Of a DNA stretch of 64,000 nucleotides, positions 21,016 through 29,313 are shown in pieces. The position numbers and the translations under genes were made by a program. Under the pieces are notes generated by a model that saw only the letters and a list, made by a program, of their open reading frames with translations, was not told the DNA's origin and made no database searches. Source of the stretch: CAVSUB01 sp963730995 (lineage in GTDB: Bacteria > Acidobacteriota > Vicinamibacteria > Vicinamibacterales > 2-12-FULL-66-21); NCBI GenBank assembly GCA_963730995.1, contig CAVSUB010000001.1:806001-870000 (forward strand). The letters run 5' to 3'. The first letter of the stretch is position 1; each line of letters opens with the position of its first letter.

Positions 21016-21578
21016 CAGGAGTCAGCGAAGGTCTCTCTAAGCGGTAGGAGCGCTTCAGGTCGACTCTATGGATCGGCGCGCCGGGGGTCGTCGATCCATA
21101 GCGCCCTGGAGCGTGTGCTTCAGGCATCGAGACGGCGACGTGCTCCGACGAGCCCTGTCGCGAACCCGCTGACGGCCCACAGCACGACGAGCATCGTCAG
21201 CCAAGTCCATCCGTGTGTTGACGGGTGCCGCCCGACAGCCGGCCTGTCACGACGTCCACGTACTCGCCCAGCCCCCAGCGTCCGACTGTCGCTCGCCTTC
21301 ATGGCGTTGGCCGCCTGGGGTGTCACGCTCGCGCTCGCCGCCGCCGGACTGGATGCCGTACGGCGGCCGGATCCGAACGAACTGCTCCGCAGCGACACGC
21401 CTAGATAGCCGGGCGGCCCAGCTCGGACATTTCTTGCAGGACGCGGGATTTTTCGCGCAGCGGGGAAAATTCCCCACTCGATTCAGCCGAACATGCGAAA
21501 ACAAGGGTAATCTGAGGACTCCCGGTCGGCATCCCCGGTGCAATTCCGGGGATCGCGGCTCGAACCGCCTGTACACAC
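21016..21578. other. 563-bp gap between hemG and the NtrC-type regulator, with weak small ORFs
   Basis: No convincing gene. Two short overlapping frames each encode one membrane segment: minus 21120-21302 (60 residues, 'WLTMLVVLWAVSGFATGLVG') and plus 21301-21408 ('LAAWGVTLALAAAGLDAV'). At most one is real. The gap also holds a hairpin after hemG (21066-21101), a GGGGAA/TTCCCC palindrome at 21462-21475, and a perfect ATCCCCGG/CCGGGGAT hairpin at 21531-21553, only 25 bases before the regulator's ATG. Confidence 0.4.
21066..21101 (+). terminator. Hairpin downstream of hemG
   Basis: Perfect 10-bp arms CTATGGATCG (21066-21075) and CGATCCATAG (21092-21101) with a GC-rich 16-base loop, 50 bases after the hemG stop. 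There is no T-run after it, so factor-independent termination is uncertain; it may instead be an mRNA 3'-end stabiliser. Confidence 0.4.
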
Positions 21579-22940
21579 ATGCCAAAAGCAACCATCCTCG
21601 TCGTCGACGATGAAGCCCTGATCCGCTGGTCGTTATCGGAGCGTCTGCAGTCCGAAGGCTATGACGTCCTGGAAGCCGAAACCGGGAAAGCAGCCCTGGA
21701 GAAGCTCCCCGAAGGCGTCGACCTGGTCCTCCTCGATTACCGCCTGCCTGACACTGACGGTGTCAGCGTCCTTCGCAAGGTCAAGGAGTTCGACCAGGAC
21801 GTCCTGGTGATTCTGCTGACGGCCTACGCGAGCGTCGAGACGGCGGTCGAGGCGATGAAGCTCGGCGCGTACCACTTCGCCAACAAGCCGTTCAACCTCG
21901 ACGAGATCAGCGCGACCGTCGAACGCGCCCTGGAGACCACCCGGCTTCGGCGTGAGGTTCGGCAATACCGCACGAGCGCCGCGCGGCCGTATGGGCTGCA
22001 ACGCCTGGTCGGCTCTTCCCAAGCGATCACTGCCCTGCGTCATATGGTGGCGCGGGTCGCGGGCAGCCCGGCGTCCACGGTCCTGCTGACTGGTGAAAGT
22101 GGCACTGGCAAGGACCTGGTCGCGAAAATCGTCCACTACGCGAGCGACCGGTCCTCCAAGCCGTTCATGAACATCACGTGCTCTGCCCTTCCCGAGCAAT
22201 TGCTCGAGAGCGAGCTGTTCGGCCACGAGCGCGGCGCGTTCACGGACGCGCGTTTCCAGAAGAAGGGCCTCCTCGAAACTGCCGACGGCGGCACGGTCTT
22301 CCTCGACGAGATCGCCGAGATGACTCCAGGCCTGCAAGCGAAGCTCCTTCGATTCCTGGAGGAAAAGAGCTTCAAGCGTGTGGGTGGATCGCATGACATC
22401 CGCGTCGACGTTCGCGTGGTCGCCGCCACGAATCGAAATCTCGAGGAGGAAGTCGCCAAACATCGGTTCCGCGCCGATCTGTTCTTCCGTCTGAACGTCC
22501 TGCCTGTCGAAATGCCACCGCTGCGGTCGCGGCCGGACGACATCCCGCTTCTGGTCGAGTACTTCATCGACTCGTTCAACACGGAGTTCCGGAAGCGCGT
22601 GCTCGGCGCCACACCGGCCGCCTACGCCCTGCTGCAGCGTTACGGCTGGCCCGGCAACGTCCGCGAGCTCCGCAATGTGATCGAGCGAGCGATGTTGCTG
22701 TCCGATGGCGATCGACTCGACGCCCGGGACTTTACGGGCATGACGGGGACGGTCAGCACCGGCGACGAATTCGAGCTGCCGCCCACCGGCGTCGACCTCG
22801 AGAAGCTGGAACGCAGCCTTCTCGTGCAGGCGCTTCGGCGCAGTGGAGGCAACCAGACCAAGGCCGGCACGCTACTCGGATTGAATCGGGATCAGATTCG
22901 CTACCGGATCGAGAAGTTCGGTTTGACGACCACGCAGTGA
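21579..22940 (+). CDS. NtrC-family sigma-54-dependent response regulator
   Basis: 453 residues in three parts: a receiver domain (phospho-acceptor D53 in 'LVLLDYRLPDTDG', with D10/D11 and K105-type lysine), an AAA+ ATPase (Walker A 'GESGTGKD', Walker B 'GGTVFLDEI', R-finger region 'RSRPDDIP') and a C-terminal Fis-type helix-turn-helix ('GGNQTKAGTLLGLNRDQIRYRI'). The sigma-54 contact loop reads GAFTDA instead of the canonical GAFTGA. The regulator should activate sigma-54 promoters when phosphorylated. It is followed at once by the GNAT/acyl-CoA synthetase gene and, after repeat copy 2, by a PAS histidine kinase that is its likely partner. Confidence 0.92.
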   Translation: MPKATILVVDDEALIRWSLSERLQSEGYDVLEAETGKAALEKLPEGVDLVLLDYRLPDTDGVSVLRKVKEFDQDVLVILLTAYASVETAVEAMKLGAYHFANKPFNLDEISATVERALETTRLRREVRQYRTSAARPYGLQRLVGSSQAITALRHMVARVAGSPASTVLLTGESGTGKDLVAKIVHYASDRSSKPFMNITCSALPEQLLESELFGHERGAFTDARFQKKGLLETADGGTVFLDEIAEMTPGLQAKLLRFLEEKSFKRVGGSHDIRVDVRVVAATNRNLEEEVAKHRFRADLFFRLNVLPVEMPPLRSRPDDIPLLVEYFIDSFNTEFRKRVLGATPAAYALLQRYGWPGNVRELRNVIERAMLLSDGDRLDARDFTGMTGTVSTGDEFELPPTGVDLEKLERSLLVQALRRSGGNQTKAGTLLGLNRDQIRYRIEKFGLTTTQ

Positions 22941-22964
22941 ATGGCTGCGCCCGCCGGAGGGTGT

Positions 22965-25634
22965 ATGACGGCTACCCTGGCGACGACGGACGTCGTCGTC
23001 CTTGACGGATCTACGGTGTGTCTGCGGCAGGCGGAGGAGGTTGACGTCGCCGCGCTGCTGCACCTCCTGGAGTCGCTCTCGCCACAGAGTCTGTACTATC
23101 GCTTTCATGGTCTCGCCGCGCTCAGCGAGTCGAGCATCCGCGGACTGATTGGCCTCGACGGTCGCGCGGCAGCGACACTCGTCGCAGAATCCGGCGGGCG
23201 CATCGTTGCGTTCGCTGGCTACCACAGGGATCCGCGCTGCCTGAACCGGGCTGAAGTCGCGTTCGCGGTTTCGGACGCGTTTCAAGGTCACGGGATCGGC
23301 ACGCGGCTCCTCGAGCAGCTATCCAAAGCGGCCGTCAACGAAGGGATCGATACGTTCGATGCATACGTGATCGGCGACAACCGGCGCATGCTCGACGTCT
23401 TCCGCGATTCGGGCTTCGCAGAGACCGTGACCGTCGAAACTGGCGTCTGCCACGTGGTTCTCTCGCTCCCCGTCACCGAGCATTCGTTGGACCGCGCCGC
23501 GGCGCGGTCCCGAGTCGCCGCGACAGCGTCGATGCGGCCATTCTTCGAGCCCGGCGTCGTGGCCGTGGTCGGCGCCAGCCGCGAACGCGGAAAGATTGGA
23601 TCGGAAATCCTGAACAATCTCGTCACCGCCGGGTTCACCGGCGCGATCGTACCGGTACATCCGATCGCACTGGAGATTGGCGGCCTGACCGCCTATCCGC
23701 GAGTGACGGACATCCCCGGTCCGGTCGATCTCGCGATGATCGTTGTACCCGCCGACAAGGTCCTCTCGGCCGTGGACGACTGCATCAGCAAGAACGTACG
23801 GGCGATCTGCGTCATCAGCGCCGGTTTCAGCGAATGCGACGCGGAAGGTCGCGCGCGCGAGGCGATGCTCCTCGACAAGGTGCGGCGCGCCGGCTGCCGG
23901 CTGATCGGGCCGAACTGCATGGGCCTCCTCAACACGGATCCGGCGGTTCAGTTGAACGCCACGTTCTCGCCCGTGTATCCGCCTCGCGGAGGCGTTGCGA
24001 TGTCCACGCAGAGCGGAGCGCTGGGGCTGGCGATCCTCGATTACGCCAGGCGGCTGGGCATCGGCATCTCGAGCTTCGTCTCGGTCGGGAACAAGGCCGA
24101 CGTCTCGGCCAACGATCTCATTCAATACTGGGCCGAGGATCCGAATACGTCGGTCATTCTCCTCTACCTCGAGAGCTTCGGAAACCCGAAGAAGTTCAGC
24201 GAGATTGCACGACGCGTCGCGCGGACGAAGCCGATTGTCGCGGTGAAATCCGGGCGATCGGCGGCAGGATCGCGGGCGGCCGCATCCCACACCGGGGCTC
24301 TCGCGTCGAACGACGTGGTGGTCGACGCGCTGTTCAGGCAGGCTGGCGTGATCCGGACCGAGAGGCTCGAAGAGCTCTTCGATGTCGCCGCGTTGCTCTC
24401 GCACCAACCGGTGCCCAAGGGCCCACGGGTCGCCATCCTCACGAATGCGGGAGGACCCGGAATCCTGGCCGCCGATGCCTGCGAGGCCAGCGGCCTCCAG
24501 CTCCCGGCGCTCAGCGAGATGACGAAGCTCGAGCTGCGGTCGTTTCTGCCCGCCGCGGCGAGCGTCAACAACCCCGTCGACATGCTGGCGTCGGCTCCGG
24601 CCGAGCATTACCGGCGCGCCCTGTCGACGATCCTCCGCGACGAGAGCGTGGACAGCGCGATCGCGATCTTCATCCCACCCCTCGTGACGGATCCGACCGA
24701 GGTCGCGGCGGCGATTGCGTCCGGTGCAGTGGGCACGCCTGGCAAGCCCGTCCTCGGCGTGTTCATGCGCTCTGGTGACGCACCGGCAGCGCTGTCCCCA
24801 GTCCCGTCGTACGCCTTCCCGGAATCCGCGGCAGTCGCTCTGGCCCGGGTGACGTTGTACGGGCAATGGCGCGCCAAACGGGTGATCCCGGCTCCGGTCC
24901 TCGACCGCTTCGATGCGACGGCAATCCGCCGGACCGTCGACGCGATCCTGCACAAGGGCGGAGGATGGGCCTTGCCCGACGAAGCGCTGGCGCTGCTGAC
25001 TGCCGCGGGAATCGACTCCGCCGCCTCGCACGTCGCGAAGGATGTGGAGGCTGCGGCGCGAGCGGCAGCCGACCTTGGCTTCCCCGTCGCGCTGAAGGCA
25101 CTCGGCCCGACACTGCTGCACAAGACTGAACGGAAGGCGGTCTCGCTGAATCTTCGGGACGCCACAGCGGTGCTCGCGGCCCACGCGGACTTTGCCTCCC
25201 GCTTCGGCGATGAGATGACGGCCGTCCTGGTTCAGCGGATGGTGCCGGCCGGCGTGGAGATGATCGTCGGCGCGCTTCAGGATCCGCTCTTCGGACCGCT
25301 GATCGCGTGCGGAACGGGTGGCGTCCTGGTCGACGTTCTCGCTGACACGGCATTCCGCCTCCACCCGTTGAGCGGCTCCGACGCGATCGAAATGGTCGAC
25401 GAGTTGCGCGGCTCGCGGTTGCTGCGAGGCTACCGCGGCTCGGCCCCGGCGGACGAAAAGGCCCTGCGCGACGTCCTGCTTCGGGTTTCGGAACTGGTCA
25501 GGGTCGCTCCCGAGATTCAGGAGCTCGACCTCAACCCCGTGATCGTCCTGGACTCGGGCGCACGTGTGGCGGATGCACGCGTGTTTATTCAGACGGCAAC
25601 GCGAACCAGGACCGGACGGCGTATCGAGTACTAG
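22965..25634 (+). CDS. GNAT acetyltransferase fused to ADP-forming acyl-CoA synthetase-like protein (Pat type)
   Basis: 889 residues. The N-terminal ~160 are a GNAT domain ('VAFAVSDAFQGHGIGTRLLEQL' acetyl-CoA loop). Then come a CoA-binding Rossmann domain ('FFEPGVVAVVGASRERGKIG'), a succinyl-CoA-ligase-like domain ('SRAAASHTGALASNDVV'), and a C-terminal ATP-grasp ('FPVALKALGPTLLHKTE'). This is the protein lysine acetyltransferase Pat/PatZ family, with GNAT at the N-terminus as in actinobacterial forms; these control acetyl-CoA synthetase by acetylation. ATG 22965 is preferred because GGAGG lies four bases upstream; ATG 22941 directly after the regulator stop is the alternative. Its TAG stop at 25632-25634 lies within the terminal CTAG of repeat copy 2, so the native C-terminus may have been altered. 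Confidence 0.88.
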   Translation: MTATLATTDVVVLDGSTVCLRQAEEVDVAALLHLLESLSPQSLYYRFHGLAALSESSIRGLIGLDGRAAATLVAESGGRIVAFAGYHRDPRCLNRAEVAFAVSDAFQGHGIGTRLLEQLSKAAVNEGIDTFDAYVIGDNRRMLDVFRDSGFAETVTVETGVCHVVLSLPVTEHSLDRAAARSRVAATASMRPFFEPGVVAVVGASRERGKIGSEILNNLVTAGFTGAIVPVHPIALEIGGLTAYPRVTDIPGPVDLAMIVVPADKVLSAVDDCISKNVRAICVISAGFSECDAEGRAREAMLLDKVRRAGCRLIGPNCMGLLNTDPAVQLNATFSPVYPPRGGVAMSTQSGALGLAILDYARRLGIGISSFVSVGNKADVSANDLIQYWAEDPNTSVILLYLESFGNPKKFSEIARRVARTKPIVAVKSGRSAAGSRAAASHTGALASNDVVVDALFRQAGVIRTERLEELFDVAALLSHQPVPKGPRVAILTNAGGPGILAADACEASGLQLPALSEMTKLELRSFLPAAASVNNPVDMLASAPAEHYRRALSTILRDESVDSAIAIFIPPLVTDPTEVAAAIASGAVGTPGKPVLGVFMRSGDAPAALSPVPSYAFPESAAVALARVTLYGQWRAKRVIPAPVLDRFDATAIRRTVDAILHKGGGWALPDEALALLTAAGIDSAASHVAKDVEAAARAAADLGFPVALKALGPTLLHKTERKAVSLNLRDATAVLAAHADFASRFGDEMTAVLVQRMVPAGVEMIVGALQDPLFGPLIACGTGGVLVDVLADTAFRLHPLSGSDAIEMVDELRGSRLLRGYRGSAPADEKALRDVLLRVSELVRVAPEIQELDLNPVIVLDSGARVADARVFIQTATRTRTGRRIEY

Positions 25635-25743
25635 TGGACTGGTTCAGCTGAATCACTAGCGGGCAATCGCGGTGTTTCGCCCCGAATTCCGCAGTCGCGA
25701 CAACGGAGCGGCTGCTACTGATTCAGGCGATACATCCCACTAG
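25631..25743 (-). repeat. Dispersed ~112-bp palindromic element, copy 2 (reverse orientation)
   Basis: Read on the minus strand it begins CTAGTGGGATGTATCGCC and matches copy 4 closely, including CTGAATCAGTAGCAGCCG and the ending CCACTAG. Its right-hand (plus-strand left) CTAG overlaps the stop codon of the GNAT/synthetase gene. It separates that gene from the PAS kinase, whose start follows 48 bases later. Confidence 0.9.
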
Positions 25744-25791
25744 TGGGGGCGCAGCTCAGTGGCGGCCAGCAGACAGATCGAGGGTCTTGAG

Positions 25792-26868
25792 ATGAATTCC
25801 AACCCCGCGACGCGCGCGATGTCCGACTCGCTCCGAAGCCTGGACGAGCTCCGGTACGCGCTCGATCAGGCCGCCATCGTCGCAGCCACCGACCACCGCG
25901 GAATCATCACGTACGTCAACGACAAGTTCTGCGAAATTTCGCAGTACGCACGCGACGAGCTGATTGGGCAGGACCATCGCATCATCAACTCGGCTCATCA
26001 CCCCAAGGAATTCATGCGCGAGCTGTGGCGGACGATCGCCCGAGGCGGGATCTGGAGAGGCGAGATCCGCAACCGCGCCAAGGACGGCTCGTTTTACTGG
26101 GTCGATACCACCATCGTCCCGTTCCTCAATGGTGACGGCAAACCGCGCCAGTACCTGGCGATTCGATACGACATCTCCGCCCGGAAGAACGTCGAAGCGC
26201 AGCTGAGAGAACAAGCAGCCCTGACGCAGCTCGGTCAGCTTGCTGCGGTCGTGGCTCACGAAGTCAGGAATCCCCTGGCGGGCCTTCGAGCGTCTCTTCA
26301 GGTGATCGATGGCCGGATCTCGGAACCGCGCGATCGGAGCGCAATCGCGGCGATGATCCAGCGGATCGATGGCCTCAACGACAAGCTCGAAGATCTGTTG
26401 CTCTTTGCGCGACCGAAACCGCCCCGCTTGCAACCGGTCGACGTCAAGGCACTGATGCGCGATGTGGCAACCGGCGCTTCCATCAGCACGGGGCGGACCG
26501 GCACTCCGATCCCGATTGCCGGCGACGAGCTGAAGGTCCGTGCGGATCTCGAGATGCTTCGGGCGGCGATGCTCAACCTCCTGCTGAACGCCTGTCAGGC
26601 CGCAGGCAGAGAAGACGTCGATATTCAACTCGCCCAGAGCGGCAAGGTCGGTCGAATCAGCGTTCGCGACCGTGGTAATGGCGTGCCTTCCGAGATTCGC
26701 GATCGTGTATTCGAGCCCTTCTTCACGACGCGCACCAACGGCACTGGACTGGGCCTGGCCATCGTGAAGCGGCTGTTGGAGCTGCAGGATGGAACGGTCG
26801 CCCTGCTGGATCGGCCGGACGGAGGAACGATCGCCGAGGCGACGATTCCGCTGGCCTCGACGGACTAG
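25792..26868 (+). CDS. PAS-domain sensor histidine kinase (NtrB-like)
   Basis: 358 residues, soluble. A PAS domain (about 18-130: 'IVAATDHRGIITYVNDKFCEIS', 'FYWVDTTIVPFLNGDGKPRQY') precedes a HisKA segment with H156 in 'VVAHEVRNPLAG' and a HATPase with 'NLLLNACQA' N-box, 'DRGNGVP' and 'GTGLGLAIVKRL' G-boxes. The PAS resembles Aer/redox-type sensors, but no cofactor can be assigned. ATG 25792 has GAGGG eight bases upstream; a GTG at 25759 in the same frame has weaker support. It is the likely partner of the NtrC-type regulator at 21579. The 3' end overlaps the antisense tail of the universal stress gene. Confidence 0.88.
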   Translation: MNSNPATRAMSDSLRSLDELRYALDQAAIVAATDHRGIITYVNDKFCEISQYARDELIGQDHRIINSAHHPKEFMRELWRTIARGGIWRGEIRNRAKDGSFYWVDTTIVPFLNGDGKPRQYLAIRYDISARKNVEAQLREQAALTQLGQLAAVVAHEVRNPLAGLRASLQVIDGRISEPRDRSAIAAMIQRIDGLNDKLEDLLLFARPKPPRLQPVDVKALMRDVATGASISTGRTGTPIPIAGDELKVRADLEMLRAAMLNLLLNACQAAGREDVDIQLAQSGKVGRISVRDRGNGVPSEIRDRVFEPFFTTRTNGTGLGLAIVKRLLELQDGTVALLDRPDGGTIAEATIPLASTD

Positions 26869-27832
26869 GAATCACCAGGTTAGCCGCGCGTGGCACTTCA
26901 GGATGTGCGCTCGCTGCCACGGCCTGGTTGGGCCATACGCGTTTCGGCGGGATCGCGAGCATCAGCGCCTGAGACAGGCAGAGCATCCGGTAAGTTACCG
27001 ACCCCATTCTTGGCCCCACTGCCTGCGAGCTATGGAGATTCATCACGACAAGGCAGGCATGCCGATCGTTCACCACCTTCGCGGCCTCTTCTGCGGGATC
27101 GCCATACGCCACGAGCGCCTCGGGCCGTAGCCGCCTCGGTATCGTCGCCAACAGCTCGCTGAGACCGTCTTCGGCGACCGAACGCCGATCGGCATCGAGT
27201 CCGCGGCGATTGAGCCTGAAAGCGATGCGGCTCTTGACGGGCTCGATCACGTGAACGAGCAGGAGCGGTACCTCGAGCGTCCGTGCGAGTTCCGCGGCGA
27301 CGTGCGCCTGGTGGTGTGACGTTGCTGACAGGTCGACGGGCACGACGATCCGGCCGATCCACTGCTTGGCATCCTCGACGTGGATGGGACCCGGATCCAC
27401 CGACGGCGTCACCAGCACCGGCACAGCGGTCTCGCGAAGCACACGTTCGGTCGTCGCGCCGAAAAACAGCTTCCGTGCTCCTGTCTGCCCTCGCTCGCTC
27501 ATCACAATCAGGAAGCAGGATCGTTCGCGTGCGACGCGAAGGATTTCTGGCGCCGGTTTGCCGAGGCCCACATCGTACTCGCACATCGCGAGCGCCATGT
27601 GGTCCTCGCCAAAGGTCCGCTTCACGAACTTCTCGAGCTCGCGCTCGGAGTCCTCGCGACTCCAGTGTCCCCCGGTGCCCAGGTCAACCGCTTCCGCGAG
27701 CAGCGGGTCTTCGACGCTCAGGACGATCAGCCGTGTGACCAGGTGTTCAGCGATGGCCGCGGCATATCGCAGCGCTCCCGCTGACGCATTCGAATAGTCG
27801 ACCGGACAAAGGATCGACGGGCGGACGTTCAT
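26723..27832 (-). CDS. Universal stress protein with two UspA domains
   Basis: 369 residues from ATG 27832, which has GGAGG seven bases upstream. Two tandem Usp folds are visible: 'SILCPVDYSNASAGALRYAAAIAEHL' to 'VMSERGQTGARKLFFGATTERVLRETAVPVLV' and 'GRIVVPVDLSATSHHQAHVAAELAR' to 'VVMNLHSSQ...GSVTYRMLCLSQALMLAIPP'. The first domain ends with the G-2x-G-9x-G/S nucleotide-type motif. About 60 extra residues at the C-terminus, rich in proline, alanine and arginine, run antisense over the end of the PAS kinase gene and may come from a missed frameshift near 26900. A strong sigma-54-type promoter lies just upstream. Confidence 0.82.
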   Translation of the reverse strand: MNVRPSILCPVDYSNASAGALRYAAAIAEHLVTRLIVLSVEDPLLAEAVDLGTGGHWSREDSERELEKFVKRTFGEDHMALAMCEYDVGLGKPAPEILRVARERSCFLIVMSERGQTGARKLFFGATTERVLRETAVPVLVTPSVDPGPIHVEDAKQWIGRIVVPVDLSATSHHQAHVAAELARTLEVPLLLVHVIEPVKSRIAFRLNRRGLDADRRSVAEDGLSELLATIPRRLRPEALVAYGDPAEEAAKVVNDRHACLVVMNLHSSQAVGPRMGSVTYRMLCLSQALMLAIPPKRVWPNQAVAASAHPEVPRAANLVIPSPSRPAESSPRRSFLRPADPAGRPFHPAAPTAASRWPGPVQCRWCAS

Positions 27833-27865
27833 GTGGTGGCCTCCAGATCGATGTGCCGACCCTTG

Positions 27866-27881
27866 TGCAACGCATGTGCCC
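27866..27881 (-). promoter_or_regulatory. Sigma-54-type -24/-12 promoter before the universal stress gene
   Basis: On the minus strand GGGCAC, five bases, then TTGCA: five of six bases of the -24 box, a perfect TTGCA -12 box, and the required GG-10-GC spacing. The predicted start lies about 22 bases before ATG 27832. An inverted repeat GGCGAT-CGA-ATCGCC (27882-27896) sits directly upstream. Confidence 0.6.
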
Positions 27882-28019
27882 GGCGATCGAATCGCCAGTC
27901 GGCTGGCTTCCTTCGCTGACGGAGCCGATTCACGCAGCTTGGGCGAGGCGCTCGGCACGGCGTGCCCGTGGGAAATAGTCCGCACCCCGCGTGAAAGTCC
28001 CCGCGTACCAGGGTGACGA

Positions 28020-29243
28020 TCAGGCGTCGCTCAGGTGACGCGGACGAAGGACCATGACGCTCATGACGAGCGCGAGGACAACGAAGACCGTGAGCATCGT
28101 AACCACCTCACGCCCCACGCTGGATGGCGGCAGAAGATAGCGGAAGGCGCTGGCCACCGCGCTCCAGGTCACCAGGAGGAGGATGGCTCGTGCCTGCGAA
28201 TAGCGGGCGACGAGGACCGCGACAACGGCGGTCGAGACGACGAGGAATGTCCAGACCAGCGGGCGCGGAGCGAATGTCTGGTAGTCGAGAAAGTCCCACC
28301 CGAAGGCCGCGAAGGTCGCTGTGACGGCCGTCTGCCAGGCGAGCGATTCGGAAAAGAGCACCAGGCTCGCGAGGACGGCTCCGGCGATCGTGTAGTCGAA
28401 GCGGGCGGGCACGTAGTGGCCCGACACAATGGCGAGCCCAATCGCGACGATCGCTGCGAGAAACGCGCGCGGGAGCGAGGGGCCCGCGAGTGCCGCCGAT
28501 CCTGCACCGGCAAGCTGATGCCGCAGACGCCACGCGCAGAGGACGTAGGCAAGTCCAAGGAGTCCGCCGAATGTCAGCTCCATGGCCTTCCACCAGCCGA
28601 GCGACATGCCAGCCCACACGGCCCTGCCGATAGGCTGGAGCGACGCGCCGACACCAAAGCCGATCCCCCCGCCGATCGCGCCGTAGAGCGCAAAAAGTGA
28701 GGGTACGCGCGAGCGGAGCCATGCAAGCAACAACAGGCCGCCCAGCCAGAGTCCGGCCCAGAGCTCTTCGCGCGGCCTGTCCAAGCGGTTGGAGAAGTAG
28801 ACCAGCTTCGGATGGTTGAGGAACTGCCAGCCAATCCACGTGCCGAGGACCATGATGGCGAAGCCGGCGAGGAGCTGCGCGGTGGCGTGGCGTCCACGGT
28901 CGAGGGCGATCCCGATGAAGGCGCCGCCCAGGAGCCCCCACGCCGCTCCCTTGACGACAAACCCCAGAATGGCCCACCAGAACGTTTCGGGTTGCAGGCT
29001 GAGACCGACCGTCTGGCCGTAGGTCTCCTGTCCACCAAAACCGACGCCGATTGCGGCGAATGCGGCGACGAGGCCGGAATCCGAGTGGCGGTTGAGCAGC
29101 ACGCACAAGACGAGACCGATCATCGCTCCGGGGATCATGGCGCCGAGCGAGCCGCCGCCAATCGACCCGCGCAGCCCCCAGCCTAGCGACATGGCGACCG
29201 CAGCGAGAACGCACCAGTACCAGAGAGGGCGTGTTGACGTCAT
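28020..29243 (-). CDS. Polytopic membrane protein of unknown function
   Basis: 407 residues with roughly ten to eleven hydrophobic segments and many glycines ('GWGLRGSIGGGSLGAMIPGAMIG', 'GVGFGGQETYGQTVG'). There is no nucleotide-binding or transport signature I recognise. The first segment starts within ten residues of the N-terminus, so there is no cleavable signal. It lies 70 bp after the DUF1080 gene on the same strand and may be co-transcribed; membrane proteins of this kind often sit beside DUF1080 genes, and a role in sugar-derivative uptake is a guess. Confidence 0.7.
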   Translation of the reverse strand: MTSTRPLWYWCVLAAVAMSLGWGLRGSIGGGSLGAMIPGAMIGLVLCVLLNRHSDSGLVAAFAAIGVGFGGQETYGQTVGLSLQPETFWWAILGFVVKGAAWGLLGGAFIGIALDRGRHATAQLLAGFAIMVLGTWIGWQFLNHPKLVYFSNRLDRPREELWAGLWLGGLLLLAWLRSRVPSLFALYGAIGGGIGFGVGASLQPIGRAVWAGMSLGWWKAMELTFGGLLGLAYVLCAWRLRHQLAGAGSAALAGPSLPRAFLAAIVAIGLAIVSGHYVPARFDYTIAGAVLASLVLFSESLAWQTAVTATFAAFGWDFLDYQTFAPRPLVWTFLVVSTAVVAVLVARYSQARAILLLVTWSAVASAFRYLLPPSSVGREVVTMLTVFVVLALVMSVMVLRPRHLSDA

Positions 29244-29313
29244 CGGTGGAATGCCCGGTGCGGACGGTGCGCGGCTTCCGAGCTGTCCTCAGGACTCTCT
29301 GCGCTCTCCCGCC

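Noticed and set aside
21424..21440. Sigma-54 promoter before the NtrC-type gene
   Set aside because: GG and GC are nine, not ten, bases apart.
21531..21553. T-arm of a tRNA
   Set aside because: The stem-loop has no matching acceptor, D or anticodon arms nearby.
27832..27985. Upstream start for the universal stress protein
   Set aside because: The added residues are not Usp-like, and ATG 27832 has a strong GGAGG and a promoter just upstream.
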